Below, piece after piece: positions 24,701 through 32,261 of a stretch of DNA of 64,000 nucleotides. Numbering within the stretch: the first letter of the stretch is position 1; every line of letters starts with the position of its first letter. The notes under the pieces are model-generated. The model was not told where the DNA came from. It searched no databases and worked only from the letters and a program-made list of their open reading frames with translations. The position numbers and the translations under genes are program-made. The stretch comes from Chondrosia reniformis (Eukaryota; Porifera; Demospongiae; Chondrillida; Chondrillidae), in NCBI GenBank assembly GCA_947172415.1, contig OX359191.1, positions 7,921,130 through 7,985,129 on the forward strand, written 5' to 3'.

Positions 24701-27700
24701 GGATTTAGAGGTTAGCTTGTTTTGCCGTGCTTTTGGAGTGGGTCTTTGTGAGAGGACCTTCCACCGACCATCTCCAGGAGAAGGTGGGGTGTGTACTGGA
24801 ATAAAGTGCTCGTATTGCCTTGGATGATCCTCCTTCTGACAGCCAGTCAGCTTATTTGGGATTTGGCTGCTTTCAGGTCGTAAATCTGTTACAACGTACC
24901 CCCCTTCACTTGCAAGAGATTCACTACGTCTTTTTGAACTTATGGCTAATCCTAGTTTTGGCTTCTGAGTCTCCCTTGGAAGGTCATACCCATCCACTGT
25001 ATCATAGTAATTTTGTGAAGCCTCATTGTCTGTTGGTTTAGCTGATACTTTATTTAGAAAGTGCTGTGTTATTACTACATATCCCTCTGGTGATGAACCT
25101 TCCTCAATACGAATGACTTCTAGCTTTAATGGAGTGCTACTTGGCAAGAAGTTCATGGATACTTCTGCCTGGCCAAACCTTATAATTCCAACAGCTATTT
25201 CCTCAGTTTCAACTCGTCTCAGTTCAATTTCTGGTATGGTATTAATGTCGTCATCATTTGAGACTGGCTTTACAAGAATCGGAAATGTAAAATGTTTAAC
25301 AGTTTCTTCCGGAGACAGGCACACATCCTCTGGCTTGGCTGAGAATGTGACATCTGTGTTTTCTGGGACTGTAATATCAATTTGGTTTAAATCAGTAATC
25401 CTGAGAGTCTTTTCCCGTTTGATCCATGAGCTCTTGTGTTTAAGAAGAAGTCTTGTTCCTCTCTCAATGAGCTTTTGCCTCTTCTTATCAGTAAAGGTTC
25501 TCATGGGTGACACTATTACAGGCAGTGGATCAGCTTGAAGAAGCTCACTGTAAGTGTACGTGTGCTGGGTGCCATTCTCCAAAGGACTGAAAGAGATTTC
25601 CTGATTAGCTTGTGGAACCAGCTTGAATGGTTCGTCCTCTATTACCCCTTGAATTACTTTTGCAGATTGTACAGTGATGATCATCAATATCTCACCACAA
25701 CCCAGTGATATACCACCCATCAATGAGTAGTAGTCAGACACAAATCTAACTAAGGCTGGTGGTTTGAAGGAATTGCAAAATGTCTGCAGGACTACTGGCT
25801 CTCCTATCGGTGCCAGCCTCTTGCACTCTTCAGCTGTCACATTCATGGCTGGATGAGTTCTGATAAAAGCCTCTACGTAATTGGACTCTGTATAGGAATT
25901 TCTTTTGGGGTAGGTTTGACTTACAGTGCTGATGGTACCTTGGAAGGATATGGGTCTTTTTAACTGAGGTTTGGGTGAGTCATTGTTGCATGAAGACCTG
26001 CTCCTTCTGGGAGGGACTCTGGGAGCTTGCTTACTCTTCTGCATATTCAATTTCCTAAGGAAAGTAAGTGAATTTAGAACACTTATTAGGTTTTGCTACA
26101 ATTTGTCAAATGTGTTATTACTAACTTTGCCTAGTTTATATATTATTAAAGTCTGCAAGATAAGTCTGTGTTGGTGAGTTAAGATTGGTATAGATGCTTG
26201 AAACTTACCTAGGGTTTATCTTAGTTTTCTCCATTTTGGTTGCTACGTATATCAGGAAGTTACTAAATATACTCCTTTCTTATGAATATGCATGCACTGT
26301 CCATATACATATACATATGTAGCCTAGGTACGTATATACTGTAAGTAATCATTACAGCCCTGTCCAAAATTAAACCATGTATTTCTGGGTTAGTTTGAAA
26401 AATGAGTTGCAGTTGGGAGAATATTATTGCTTTGAAGCAGTGCTATTTACAAATGGAAAAAGATGTCAATGGGGAAAAAGCAGAAAAAACACTAATATAA
26501 TTACTCATGAAGGTATAAATATCAAGTCACAAAGTCACAAAGTTAGCTTTAAATAAATGAGTAGTACTTCTGTCAATTTAAAAGTTTAGATTCCTTTGCA
26601 AGAATATCTTTTGCTGATTTGCTACCATTTGCAATTTTCTTAATTCTCAAACGATGAATAGATTTTGTAACCCCTAACTCAATCAGTAATTCATCATCAA
26701 GGCTTGAAAATAATTCACCATCAATCATTTCTCTCTTGAAGCTCTCGCAGTAACACTCTAGTCCCATGCCTTGCAATAATAGCAGAATTTTTACTTCTGG
26801 GAGACTTTTCACAAACATTTGATTTTGAAGTGTGGCTCCGTCTGATTCATCATTAATCTCTGACGTTTGAACTGCTACAGATATCATTTTTGGGGTCGGT
26901 TTCACTCTTGGTTTAGGTTTTGGAGATGGTTTTATGGGGTCCGCTGTAGTCTGTGAATGTCCAACTGGAGGACACTGATAAGGATTTGACATTGCCTGAA
27001 ATTTACGGTACCCTGAGTCTGTTCCATTATCTATTACTTTTGGATGTGGTCTAGGAATGTCATAAGTACTAAACTGTGCTGTTTGGAGTGACTCAGATGG
27101 CAGAGGTGACACTGTAATAGTATTGTACTGGGCCACAGTGAAGGGAACCCATTCCGCGGGATTCTCATAAAGGTTGTCTAATTTCTGTGCATCCATCAGT
27201 TGTGAGGAAGACTTGGTGTGAATGTAGTCTTTCCTGGCCTCCATATAGATGTCCAAGAGCTTGGACTCATTCTCTGTTTTAATGATTTCTAGCATGACTG
27301 GTATACTTGATGGCATAAAGGTAATTGGCATATCAACCTCCTCATATCGGATCATTCCTACTATTACTTCTTCAATTTCAGCTCTCCTAAGTTCAATTTT
27401 TGGGATTGTGTTAATGTCGTCATCATTTGAGACTGGCTTTACAAGAATCGGAAATGTAAAATTTTTAACAGTTTCTTCCGGGGACAAGCACACATCCTCT
27501 GGCTTGGCTGAGAATGTGACATCTGTGTTTTCTGGGACTGTAATATCAATTTGGTTTAAATCAGTAATCCTGAGAGTCTTTTCCCGTTTGATCCGTGAGC
27601 TCTTGTGTTTAAGGAGAAGTCTTGTTCCTCTCTCAATGAGCTTTTGCCTCTTCTTATCAGTAAAGGTTCTCATGGGTGACACTATTACAGGCAGTGGATC

Positions 27701-28945
27701 AGCTTGAAGAAGCTCACTGTAAGTGTACGTGTGCTGGGTGCCATTCTCCAAAGGGCTGAAAGAGATTATTTTCTCCACGACAGGAACCATTTTACAGTAT
27801 TCATCCTCAATTAAGGCTGTGATCACCTTTGCAGACTGTATGGCCATAATGACCATTATCTGTCCCTCATGTAGAGACATGATCCCCATTGGTGAGTGAT
27901 AATCAGACCGTATTCTTACCAAAGCAGGCGGTGTGTGGGTATTGCTCAATGAATGCAGAGGAATAGGATCTGTAATTGGTTGAAATGCAGTGCATTCTTC
28001 AGCAGAAATGTTCAAGGATGAATGTCTCCCTAGGTAGGCTCGAGCTGAGGATGGATCACTGTGGGTAAGGAAGTCCTCATTTGCAGTACTGTCTGTAGGA
28101 AGAGACTTCTGTTTTTTGTGGATGGTTTGTGGTTTTGACACTTCTAATCCTCTTCTAGATGGCGCAGATGACTGTTTTCCTGCCATTAGCTATAATAAAG
28201 TTGTAGATTCAGTAATAGCCTAAAATCAGTCATTTTTAATTACTTCTTATCTTTCTTAACAAATTGATTTTCTATATCAGTCTTACCTGTAGCATTTACT
28301 TCCTTGGTTTGAACTGACTGATTTTTTATTCAACGGGCGCCAACAAAAAGAGGTAACCCTATATATACAAATGTCAAGTTGACAGGAAATAGGGCTGTTT
28401 TTACCTATGAATATCATTATAAGCATTTTTGTGGCTTTGCAAAGCCATTTCAAATTCTGTTTCTCATATTTGGATTCTATGTATACAAATATGTGGAAGT
28501 CTTTGAACATGCTCCAATTTATCTTAATTTTTTTATTCTTTGGTACAATCAGTTACAACCTGTTGTCCCCCAGCAGCAGCTCTTTCAAAATGTCTGTAGA
28601 TACTTCAATCAAAAGAGCTTACAGAAACATGTGTCTTGATATTGTTGTAAACACTGTCAGTGCTTACTGAAGTAATTATACCTACTTGCCTACTTCTATA
28701 CATACATATCTAATTGACTAATTGTCCACATTTTGAGCATGTGTACTAAATCGATAGCAGTGTGTCCGACTTTCAGATCTCACTTTCACATTACCTATAG
28801 GGATTCTGTTTATTCATTTATACCATTCCATTAGTGTTTACGTATATGTAGAATAATAAAACGAGGAGTTAATTATACATCACCTGCATGTGTGAATGTT
28901 ATAATTTAACCTGGAAATGGCTTGTGGTAATGTATTATTTTTAAA

Positions 28946-28990
<45 letters not shown>

Positions 28991-30195
28991 TAGGGTTTCA
29001 CTTATTTCTAATCTGAAAAATCTGTTAGCTAGATTAGAAGGATTATGAATGTATTAATAGCTGGTCATTATATGGGTATACAGTATATGGTCATCATTGT
29101 GTGATCGAGACATCTGTCCATGTGTTGATTCCAAATGCTACTATATAATAGATCCACTTACCTAACATATTCTGTAGAATTGAGCAGTATACACTTTCAT
29201 TTATCCTACTCTTGCATGTTCAGAATAGTTAAAGGGATACACTCTCCATACACTAGAGACAACTCTACTTGTATCAAATCTCTATTGTGCTCTCTGTATA
29301 TCCCGGAATGTAGATGAAATATGATGAATTACCTTATTCAAACCACATCATCCACTAGCCTTATTGTAATGCATAGAACAAGTCTTAGGTTTTCTTGTTA
29401 CTTTTAATAATCGACAAAGAAACTTGTCCAAAAGTCTTGTCTATTTGAGTCTATTGTTATACATAATCTACTCTTTCTGGCTGAAAAGGCTTATTCCTAT
29501 GTTGAAGGCAGACGGCACTATGATCTACACATTGCAACATAAAATTAACTTTGAATGTTAAGTAAATAAGATGGAACCAGTGTTATCTTAAATGTACCAA
29601 TCCTCAAGTTCAAAGGATGAAGACCTGTTTATACAGCATGTGTATACATACGTGTACATGTTTATATGTATAGTATATATACATAGTATAACCACTATGT
29701 ATTCCACCCACTCATATCTCCTGATGAGCACAATGAGCTAATGGGTAGAACTGAAGTGTAACCCTCGGTAACCCTTAATGGTCTCCCTTTAGTCACACTA
29801 TGGGCCCACTCATGTCAGAATGTATTGTGATACATTGTGTTATGGTCAGCATAATCTTTAAGTAAGCTGAAAATCATATAATAAAAAACAGATTGGAAGT
29901 TCCACTAAATTTAGTAATGATTATGCAATCATCACTTACCATATCATCTTTAAGTTAGTATTACAATTGGTACTGTATATGTAGAATGAAAATTGTCATT
30001 CAGTACTGCAATCCTTATCGGGGTCACAGATAAGCATGTAATTGTAGGTAATGATTCATCTCGTATGTATGTGTGTAGGGCTTTGGAGTGACAGCTAAGT
30101 CCACTGCAGACTGTAGACATGCTGATCCAACAGCTGTTGTGGCCTTCCATCAAGCAGATATTGGAGAATACCTCAGATCAGAAGCAACTCTATAA
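15715..30195 (+). CDS. NIP7: 60S ribosome biogenesis factor NIP7
   Basis: NIP7 is a nucleolar protein with a C-terminal PUA domain needed for 27S pre-rRNA processing and 60S assembly. Exons are 15715..15767, 16379..16465, 16632..16770, 16842..16982 and 30079..30195, in phases 2, 2, 0 and 0. The protein is 178 residues (human 180). It begins [16 protein letters not shown] and continues [33 protein letters not shown] and [17 protein letters not shown]. Exon 4 ends in [10 protein letters not shown], and exon 5 opens [13 protein letters not shown] and ends [15 protein letters not shown]. The junction is exactly the continuous family sequence. The last intron is 13,096 bp and contains five complete antisense genes, while the other introns are 71-611 bp. 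A shared divergent promoter links it to H4. Confidence 0.9.
17396..18787 (-). CDS. CABIT + SAM adaptor-like protein, array copy 1
   Basis: This is a 463-residue protein encoded in one coding exon. Residues 5-12 form a proline-rich SH3-ligand-like motif (PLPPRDY). Residues about 50-320 resemble a CABIT module, the all-beta unit of Themis and GAREM adaptors: KPPALVRI, a GTLSL strand, [15 protein letters not shown] and [19 protein letters not shown]. The last 70 residues resemble a SAM domain but are more divergent than in the other copies, with [11 protein letters not shown] where the others have ELGV. An acceptor (TATAG) lies 12 bp before the ATG, so the 5' UTR is probably spliced. Residues 80-243 are almost identical to copy 2, while the flanks are not. 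Function is inferred: signalling adaptor near receptor tyrosine kinase pathways. The CABIT call is from pattern memory only. Confidence 0.7.
   Translation of the reverse strand: MAAPPLPPRDYLDQGSDSPESSTLQNLSVPTDHVSESGERRESLGLVEKYIKLHPELDISLKSANQFQSTSNPMSLSTFLQAYKPPALVRIKEDHQCPLGTLSLKQHQILVILSSIPTLNIVTGTKDGQIFKLAAYDNQALFSPSTPHAKQLYTYKDLLSAPEQPCLVSPLSDFRDKKNRLIEKGTPLLVKWSHSHFKRSTPKLKTLDKEAVYIPSDIPVQFSSRPQDTCLVLNDLLEHFQLPLDAYFLQSSSDGMIQKVKLHREDKEDAVVGLLRFDTVIDPVFYIPSSLPVKLETIKTEEDSAMKDIYATAKYDYVKIQTLRRRFRALKEDSKSECKQCHYPDDKVLAPGYSSITIHIYPHNTRQRALEYLSKETDPMVQKNKEHLMSLTTDDVQELLRNTYLESCSQQFKESLIDGQRLLLLNFQDFLHLGCTELGAEILQKIQSGTLSVADFKDFNLHP
18059..18550 (-). repeat. Near-identical 492 bp block, array copy 1
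   Basis: This block aligns without gaps to 20513-21004 in copy 2. I counted seven substitutions, about 98.6% identity. It covers most of the CABIT core, and the coding sequence on both sides diverges abruptly. Confidence 0.9.
19277..21190 (-). CDS. CABIT + SAM adaptor-like protein, array copy 2
   Basis: This is a 637-residue protein, the longest copy. A proline-rich start (PQLPPRD) precedes a CABIT-like module at about 30-290, whose core is nearly identical to copy 1. A long, disordered, Ser/Thr/Pro-rich linker of about 270 residues follows. The linker contains tyrosines in possible SH2-ligand settings: EEYVVM, and TYSNVN, which fits the YxN rule for GRB2. A SAM-like domain ends the protein (about 565-630), with [15 protein letters not shown] and ELGV. 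The ATG lies 7 bp after a TGTAG acceptor. The gap to copy 1 is 489 bp. Confidence 0.7.
   Translation of the reverse strand: MDSPQLPPRDIPSAETAIQKGSSNGNADSSQIFLKLNPYLKISKEMAKVINPLSSRMLPSLLLQAYKPPALVRIKEDHQCPLGTLSLKQHQILVILSSIPSLNIVTGTKDGQIFKLAAYDNQALFSPSTPHAKQLYTYKDLLSAPEQPCLVSPLSDFRDKKNRLIEEGTPLLVKWSHSHFKRSTPKLRTLDKEAVYIPSDIPVQFSSRPQDTCLVLNDLLEHFQLPLSVTSISGDQVELCRVEKEDTLIARLQFEGDTNHNFYIPTSLPIMFEVLRANEVEKAPLNLDNPRTTKKGIKKSKSINRGRITDKSSSPFIMAKRSLSFESLNIETSVEEGENTSSQSFPVQTIQTIKDSYRARHTKVKEALPSITHSSQEEPTPNHTIPSIEDRMKGHLPMFHHFAAMQHPITPAGMPQPNITLPQDRYIPENKEIIHSAGKIHGNILQPLEGYLTMQPTHLSTPDSRVKHNTETPTPTPDHEEYVVMKSQLPSSDTLVAQRMAVLRKDTDDLTECHEPETNTTSSRDTNPLEHYNYKEDIETYSNVNRFHIQHELEEVHFLKKLTVSQILQLLKSFNLACYCKMFQSEMISGELFVLINDKMLDELGVCKEIHRMKIKLIAKGTIPSKHIFNCQNKMYN
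20513..21004 (-). repeat. Near-identical 492 bp block, array copy 2
   Basis: Partner of 18059-18550. The identity starts and stops inside the coding exon, so it is neither a whole-gene duplication nor an exon boundary effect. Confidence 0.9.
21865..23568 (-). CDS. CABIT + SAM adaptor-like protein, array copy 3
   Basis: This is a 567-residue protein and the central copy of the array. A Pro/Thr-rich N-terminus (PTPPQTPSP) leads into the CABIT-like module, with [34 protein letters not shown] and [19 protein letters not shown]. The linker carries a YQNIPF motif (YxN type), and the SAM-like end has [15 protein letters not shown] and ELGV. It shows no near-identical block with either neighbour, unlike pairs 1/2 and 4/5. 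An acceptor (CTTAG) lies 26 bp before the ATG, and an in-frame TAG between them fixes this ATG as the start for that splice form. Confidence 0.7.
   Translation of the reverse strand: MEKERERAPTPPQTPSPVSPCAEGKDFSSLPVQIMASQITPETPQTTQTSERRNTGQGLPMDKAVTGAEGDLEVTKMLLKENPQVNISNMHKISFLPVSKPAPLLSFSQKLKTPMLLRVNSSFYSPLGNLILDQGQIIVVMDIYSTRVITGIFANEPFKIIPDFERETKFSPAENGTQGIYTQNELIRANPLPIIVSSLSAFQDKLGKNVTKGSKLLIKKSTKIMTRLTKKSSIHLYDLENTEVFIPKAAAVEFSTRHEDVCLPLSDFTKHFPLPAKAKPISLDDDVNVIPEVELRRLETEEIIVGILPFEKTQMPIVHIPSSVGVQIEVIKPENESKLEEIYIAARYGYVQTTTLMNKALSTQNPRYDRPRKHSEPVLCPRGSRSYSSVRLTKGHRIPKYQNIPFQTQTPTSTSQLEENYNSPSRHDYERLDSPQIVAVRRRYQSESSDSEGLPTAVTSEYYKGRYSPPTTLQDGDGAVQRKGQDQSNLAHLKSFTIIQIQELLKCMNLERYCESFKKEMINGEIFSSLTDEMLQELGVSKQLHRLRIKKVISGDTSVKNLLKDKE
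23994..24046. repeat. 25 bp direct repeat
   Basis: AGTCATGAATATTGTTTAAC plus five more bases occurs twice, 28 bp apart, between array copies 3 and 4. Confidence 0.9.
24251..26234 (-). CDS. CABIT + SAM adaptor-like protein, array copy 4
   Basis: I model two coding exons. Exon 1 is 26234..26209, ending CCTAG|GTAAGT, and exon 2 is 26054..24251, after CCTTAG. They join in frame to start [17 protein letters not shown], 609 residues in all. If the first exon is not used, translation would begin at the ATG at 26044 (597 residues); the codon at 26050 is TTG, not ATG. The N-terminus has [10 protein letters not shown], a basic SH3-ligand-like motif. The CABIT-like module is followed by a linker with [11 protein letters not shown] and EGGYVVTD tyrosine motifs, then a SAM-like end with [15 protein letters not shown] and ELGV. 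A 356 bp block is nearly identical to copy 5. Confidence 0.7.
25242..25597 (-). repeat. Near-identical 356 bp block, array copy 4
   Basis: This block aligns without gaps to 27411-27766 in copy 5, with about six substitutions counted. It covers the second half of the CABIT-like core; flanking sequence is much less similar. Confidence 0.88.
26573..28186 (-). CDS. CABIT + SAM adaptor-like protein, array copy 5
   Basis: This is a 537-residue protein, the first of the array in transcription direction. The CABIT-like module has [25 protein letters not shown] and [19 protein letters not shown]. The linker contains LYENPAEW (YxN type) and a [12 protein letters not shown] proline/lysine stretch that resembles GRB2 SH3 ligands. 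The SAM-like end has [15 protein letters not shown] and ELGV. Upstream, a donor (CTACAG|GTAAGA, exon end 28287) and an acceptor at 28189 define a 97 bp intron. An ATG at 28295 would join in frame and add four residues (MLQL), so the start could lie there. Confidence 0.7.
   Translation of the reverse strand: MAGKQSSAPSRRGLEVSKPQTIHKKQKSLPTDSTANEDFLTHSDPSSARAYLGRHSSLNISAEECTAFQPITDPIPLHSLSNTHTPPALVRIRSDYHSPMGIMSLHEGQIMVIMAIQSAKVITALIEDEYCKMVPVVEKIISFSPLENGTQHTYTYSELLQADPLPVIVSPMRTFTDKKRQKLIERGTRLLLKHKSSRIKREKTLRITDLNQIDITVPENTDVTFSAKPEDVCLSPEETVKNFTFPILVKPVSNDDDINTIPKIELRRAEIEEVIVGMIRYEEVDMPITFMPSSIPVMLEIIKTENESKLLDIYMEARKDYIHTKSSSQLMDAQKLDNLYENPAEWVPFTVAQYNTITVSPLPSESLQTAQFSTYDIPRPHPKVIDNGTDSGYRKFQAMSNPYQCPPVGHSQTTADPIKPSPKPKPRVKPTPKMISVAVQTSEINDESDGATLQNQMFVKSLPEVKILLLLQGMGLECYCESFKREMIDGELFSSLDDELLIELGVTKSIHRLRIKKIANGSKSAKDILAKESKLLN
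27411..27766 (-). repeat. Near-identical 356 bp block, array copy 5
   Basis: Partner of 25242-25597. It is offset from the block shared by copies 1 and 2, so the two exchanges were independent. Confidence 0.88.
28287..28367 (-). promoter_or_regulatory. TATA box and first exon of array copy 5
   Basis: On the minus strand TATATATA lies at 28360-28367, and a consensus donor CTACAG|GTAAGA follows at 28287. A start site about 30 bp past the TATA box would give a first exon of about 45 nt. This suggests that the array has its own promoter inside the NIP7 intron. Confidence 0.5.
28948..28990. repeat. TAA microsatellite
   Basis: About 14 uninterrupted TAA units in the last NIP7 intron. Confidence 0.95.
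30079..30195 (+). CDS. NIP7: NIP7 terminal exon
   Basis: The exon follows TGTGTGTAG and encodes [19 protein letters not shown], then [13 protein letters not shown] and TAA. It is in phase 0 with the exon 4 donor at 16982. An ATTAAA at 30215-30220 may serve as polyadenylation signal. Confidence 0.88.
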   Translation, partial: GFGVTAKSTADCRHADPTAVVAFHQADIGEYLRSEATL

Positions 30196-30864
30196 TTGAT
30201 TATGACAGTTGACAATTAAAGTATATTTGTAGACTGTTATTCTTTTTCTTATTATTACATACTGCATCCTAATCTAAAGTACTCCACATCCGATCTCCCC
30301 ATCGTTGCTGGTGCCATCACATTGGTAGGTTGCCAAATCACAGCAGGATCTCCAACACAAGCGATCTAGCAGCCGCCATTTTTTACAACCTGCATGTACG
30401 TATGTGAACATATATTCTCAAACATTTAACTTAGAACAATTTTCTTTTTTTATTTGTATATATATACGTATATATACAGAACGTCCCCCAGGACTGGGGC
30501 CCGGGATTTAATATTCTTTATGATGTTGATTGATTGATTGATTGACATACTATATAATAACTACAGGACCTATTTAGGTGGCTCCCAGTTCCTGGAATTA
30601 ACCCATTAGTTGTATATATATATATATATACAAGTCATTAAATAATTGTCAAACATTCTACAATATACATTACACAGCTACTGTATCAGTACCTTTATGC
30701 GGGAAGCAAACCATTTAGATTTACCTATGAATATCATTTCCATCTATGATCAAACAAATGCTAATCAGGAGTATATACCATTGAATTATACACATGGATG
30801 GGCAAATCCTTGTCTGACACAAGTGGTGTAATGTATTGATTCATGAAAAATCTAAGATACCAAT

Positions 30865-31100
30865 TTCCTACATGCTACGTATATGCCTATTCTGTAAAAG
30901 AGCCTATAGGGGAACTAAACCTGAAGAGAGCTTTGGATGAAGATACAGGAGTCTTCTCTTCCTTCTTTTCCCTTCTTTCATCTTCTTCTCCACTGGGTCA
31001 TTTCTTCCTTCTTTTCCCTTCTTTCATCTTCTTCTCCACTGGGTCAGACAGCCGTTTCTGGGAATTCCACCCTTCATCAGTGATCTGTGAATCCATGTTA
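30865..31100 (+). repeat. Dispersed repeat family A, long copy
   Basis: It contains CCTATTCTGTAAAAGAGCC, GGGGAACTAAACCTGAAGAG, two tandem copies of the segment ending CTTCTCCACTGGGTCA, and CCCTTCATCAGTGATC. The internal duplication is shared with the copy at 606-905. Confidence 0.75.
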
Positions 31101-31175
31101 TTTTAATTGAATCTCAGAGATAATAAACGGTTACCACTAAATTAAATATTATGAAGAGGAAAACCACAAAAGAGA

Positions 31176-31246
31176 GTAATTGCTAGGAATCAAACTCAGG
31201 ACAGCTGGTTTTGACTACCAGTGCTCTGTCACCGAACTATAATATT
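31176..31246 (-). pseudogene. tRNA-like sequence
   Basis: The minus strand has TAGTTCGGTGACAGAGCA as a D arm with A-box character. A perfect five-pair anticodon stem CTGGT/ACCAG encloses a seven-base loop. GAGTTTGATTCCTAG follows, like a T arm or B box. The base before the apparent anticodon TCA is G instead of T, the acceptor stem does not pair, and the T stem has a mismatch. It is a decayed tRNA gene or part of a tRNA-derived repeat. Confidence 0.5.
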
Positions 31247-32261
31247 GCCACCACGTCCATTCATCCTAGTGTACGTATGACTGTATTGTTAAAATTATAT
31301 ATATTATCATTATATTTTTCTATATCATAACACTGTTTTTGGAACTACACTTGACAAAAAGAAAATGCTTTTTATAATTACTAGTATACAGTAACCAGTT
31401 TGTTTGTATATAATACTCAAACTTAAAATAAGAATTTGTATATATACTGTATTGTAAATATTATGTATATTGTAAGGGCATTAAGGCATTAGCATTGTAT
31501 TAGGTTGTTCTGTATTCAATTTGCACTTTCATAATTATATGCATTTGCTCACAAACTAAAATGCAAGTGAGTAAATACATAAGTATATATAGGTTGACTA
31601 TTTGTTCAGCTCAAGTTGTAAAGTAAAATAAAAAATGAAGTTAGAGGTATATAGGGATGGCAACAATGTATAGCACATCTGGAAAAGGTATCAAAACAAG
31701 ACAGTGATCATACAGAAGTGGCATACTGAAATTATCCATATATATACACATCACTTCTGTGTTTGGGCACACCATGGATAGCTGAAGTATCAGAGAGTTC
31801 GGTAGTACTCTCTATGTAGGGATGGTACTGGTTGTTTCGTTTTCCCCATATATTGGTATAGGATATAGGTATATATGTATAGGGATGATGGACCGCACTC
31901 TCTGATAATTAGTACCTAACATAACAGCCTGAGAACACCCACAAACAATAACTGGCCATGAAAGTGCATGATCAATGCATAAATAATTTATTGGTAATAT
32001 GGCTTCCTATACGTGTTCAGAGTCCAGTGTATTATTCACCCATACATCCTACAGTTCAGTCCTTCAGTATTGAGGAAAGTTTTACATGAAAAAACTTATA
32101 TATATATATATAATACCAGTAAGTGTCAAATAAATTCTCAAGACTTTCAAAACTGTCAATAGATATATAAAAAGTTTGGAAATAATCACATGAAAGGTTT
32201 GATATACATAAATGTCCCACAAATATACAATTACTCTACACATAAGCAGCTGTGGAGCAAA

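Larger units (their letters stand above)
30196..32261. other. Spacer between NIP7 and the 7TM gene
   Basis: It holds a family A repeat, a tRNA-like sequence, short AT microsatellites, and a GCCGCCATTTT sequence at about 30372 that resembles a promoter YY1 site. No gene is supported. Confidence 0.45.

Noticed and set aside
25026..25538. Plus-strand ORF of 170 codons, with a similar one at 27249-27707
   Set aside because: Both are antisense shadows of the near-identical coding blocks of array copies 4 and 5. They resemble each other only because the opposite strand is conserved.
17396..28186. Idea that the array genes are retrocopies or pseudogenes because each coding region is essentially one exon
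   Set aside because: All five frames are open over 463-637 residues, have splice signals at the 5' end, and keep the domain order, so they look functional.
30290..30375. Possible minus-strand terminal exon encoding GDPAVIWQPTNVMAPATMG
   Set aside because: It is open for fewer than 40 codons, matches no family I know, and has no partner exon. Kept only as an orphan promoter motif.
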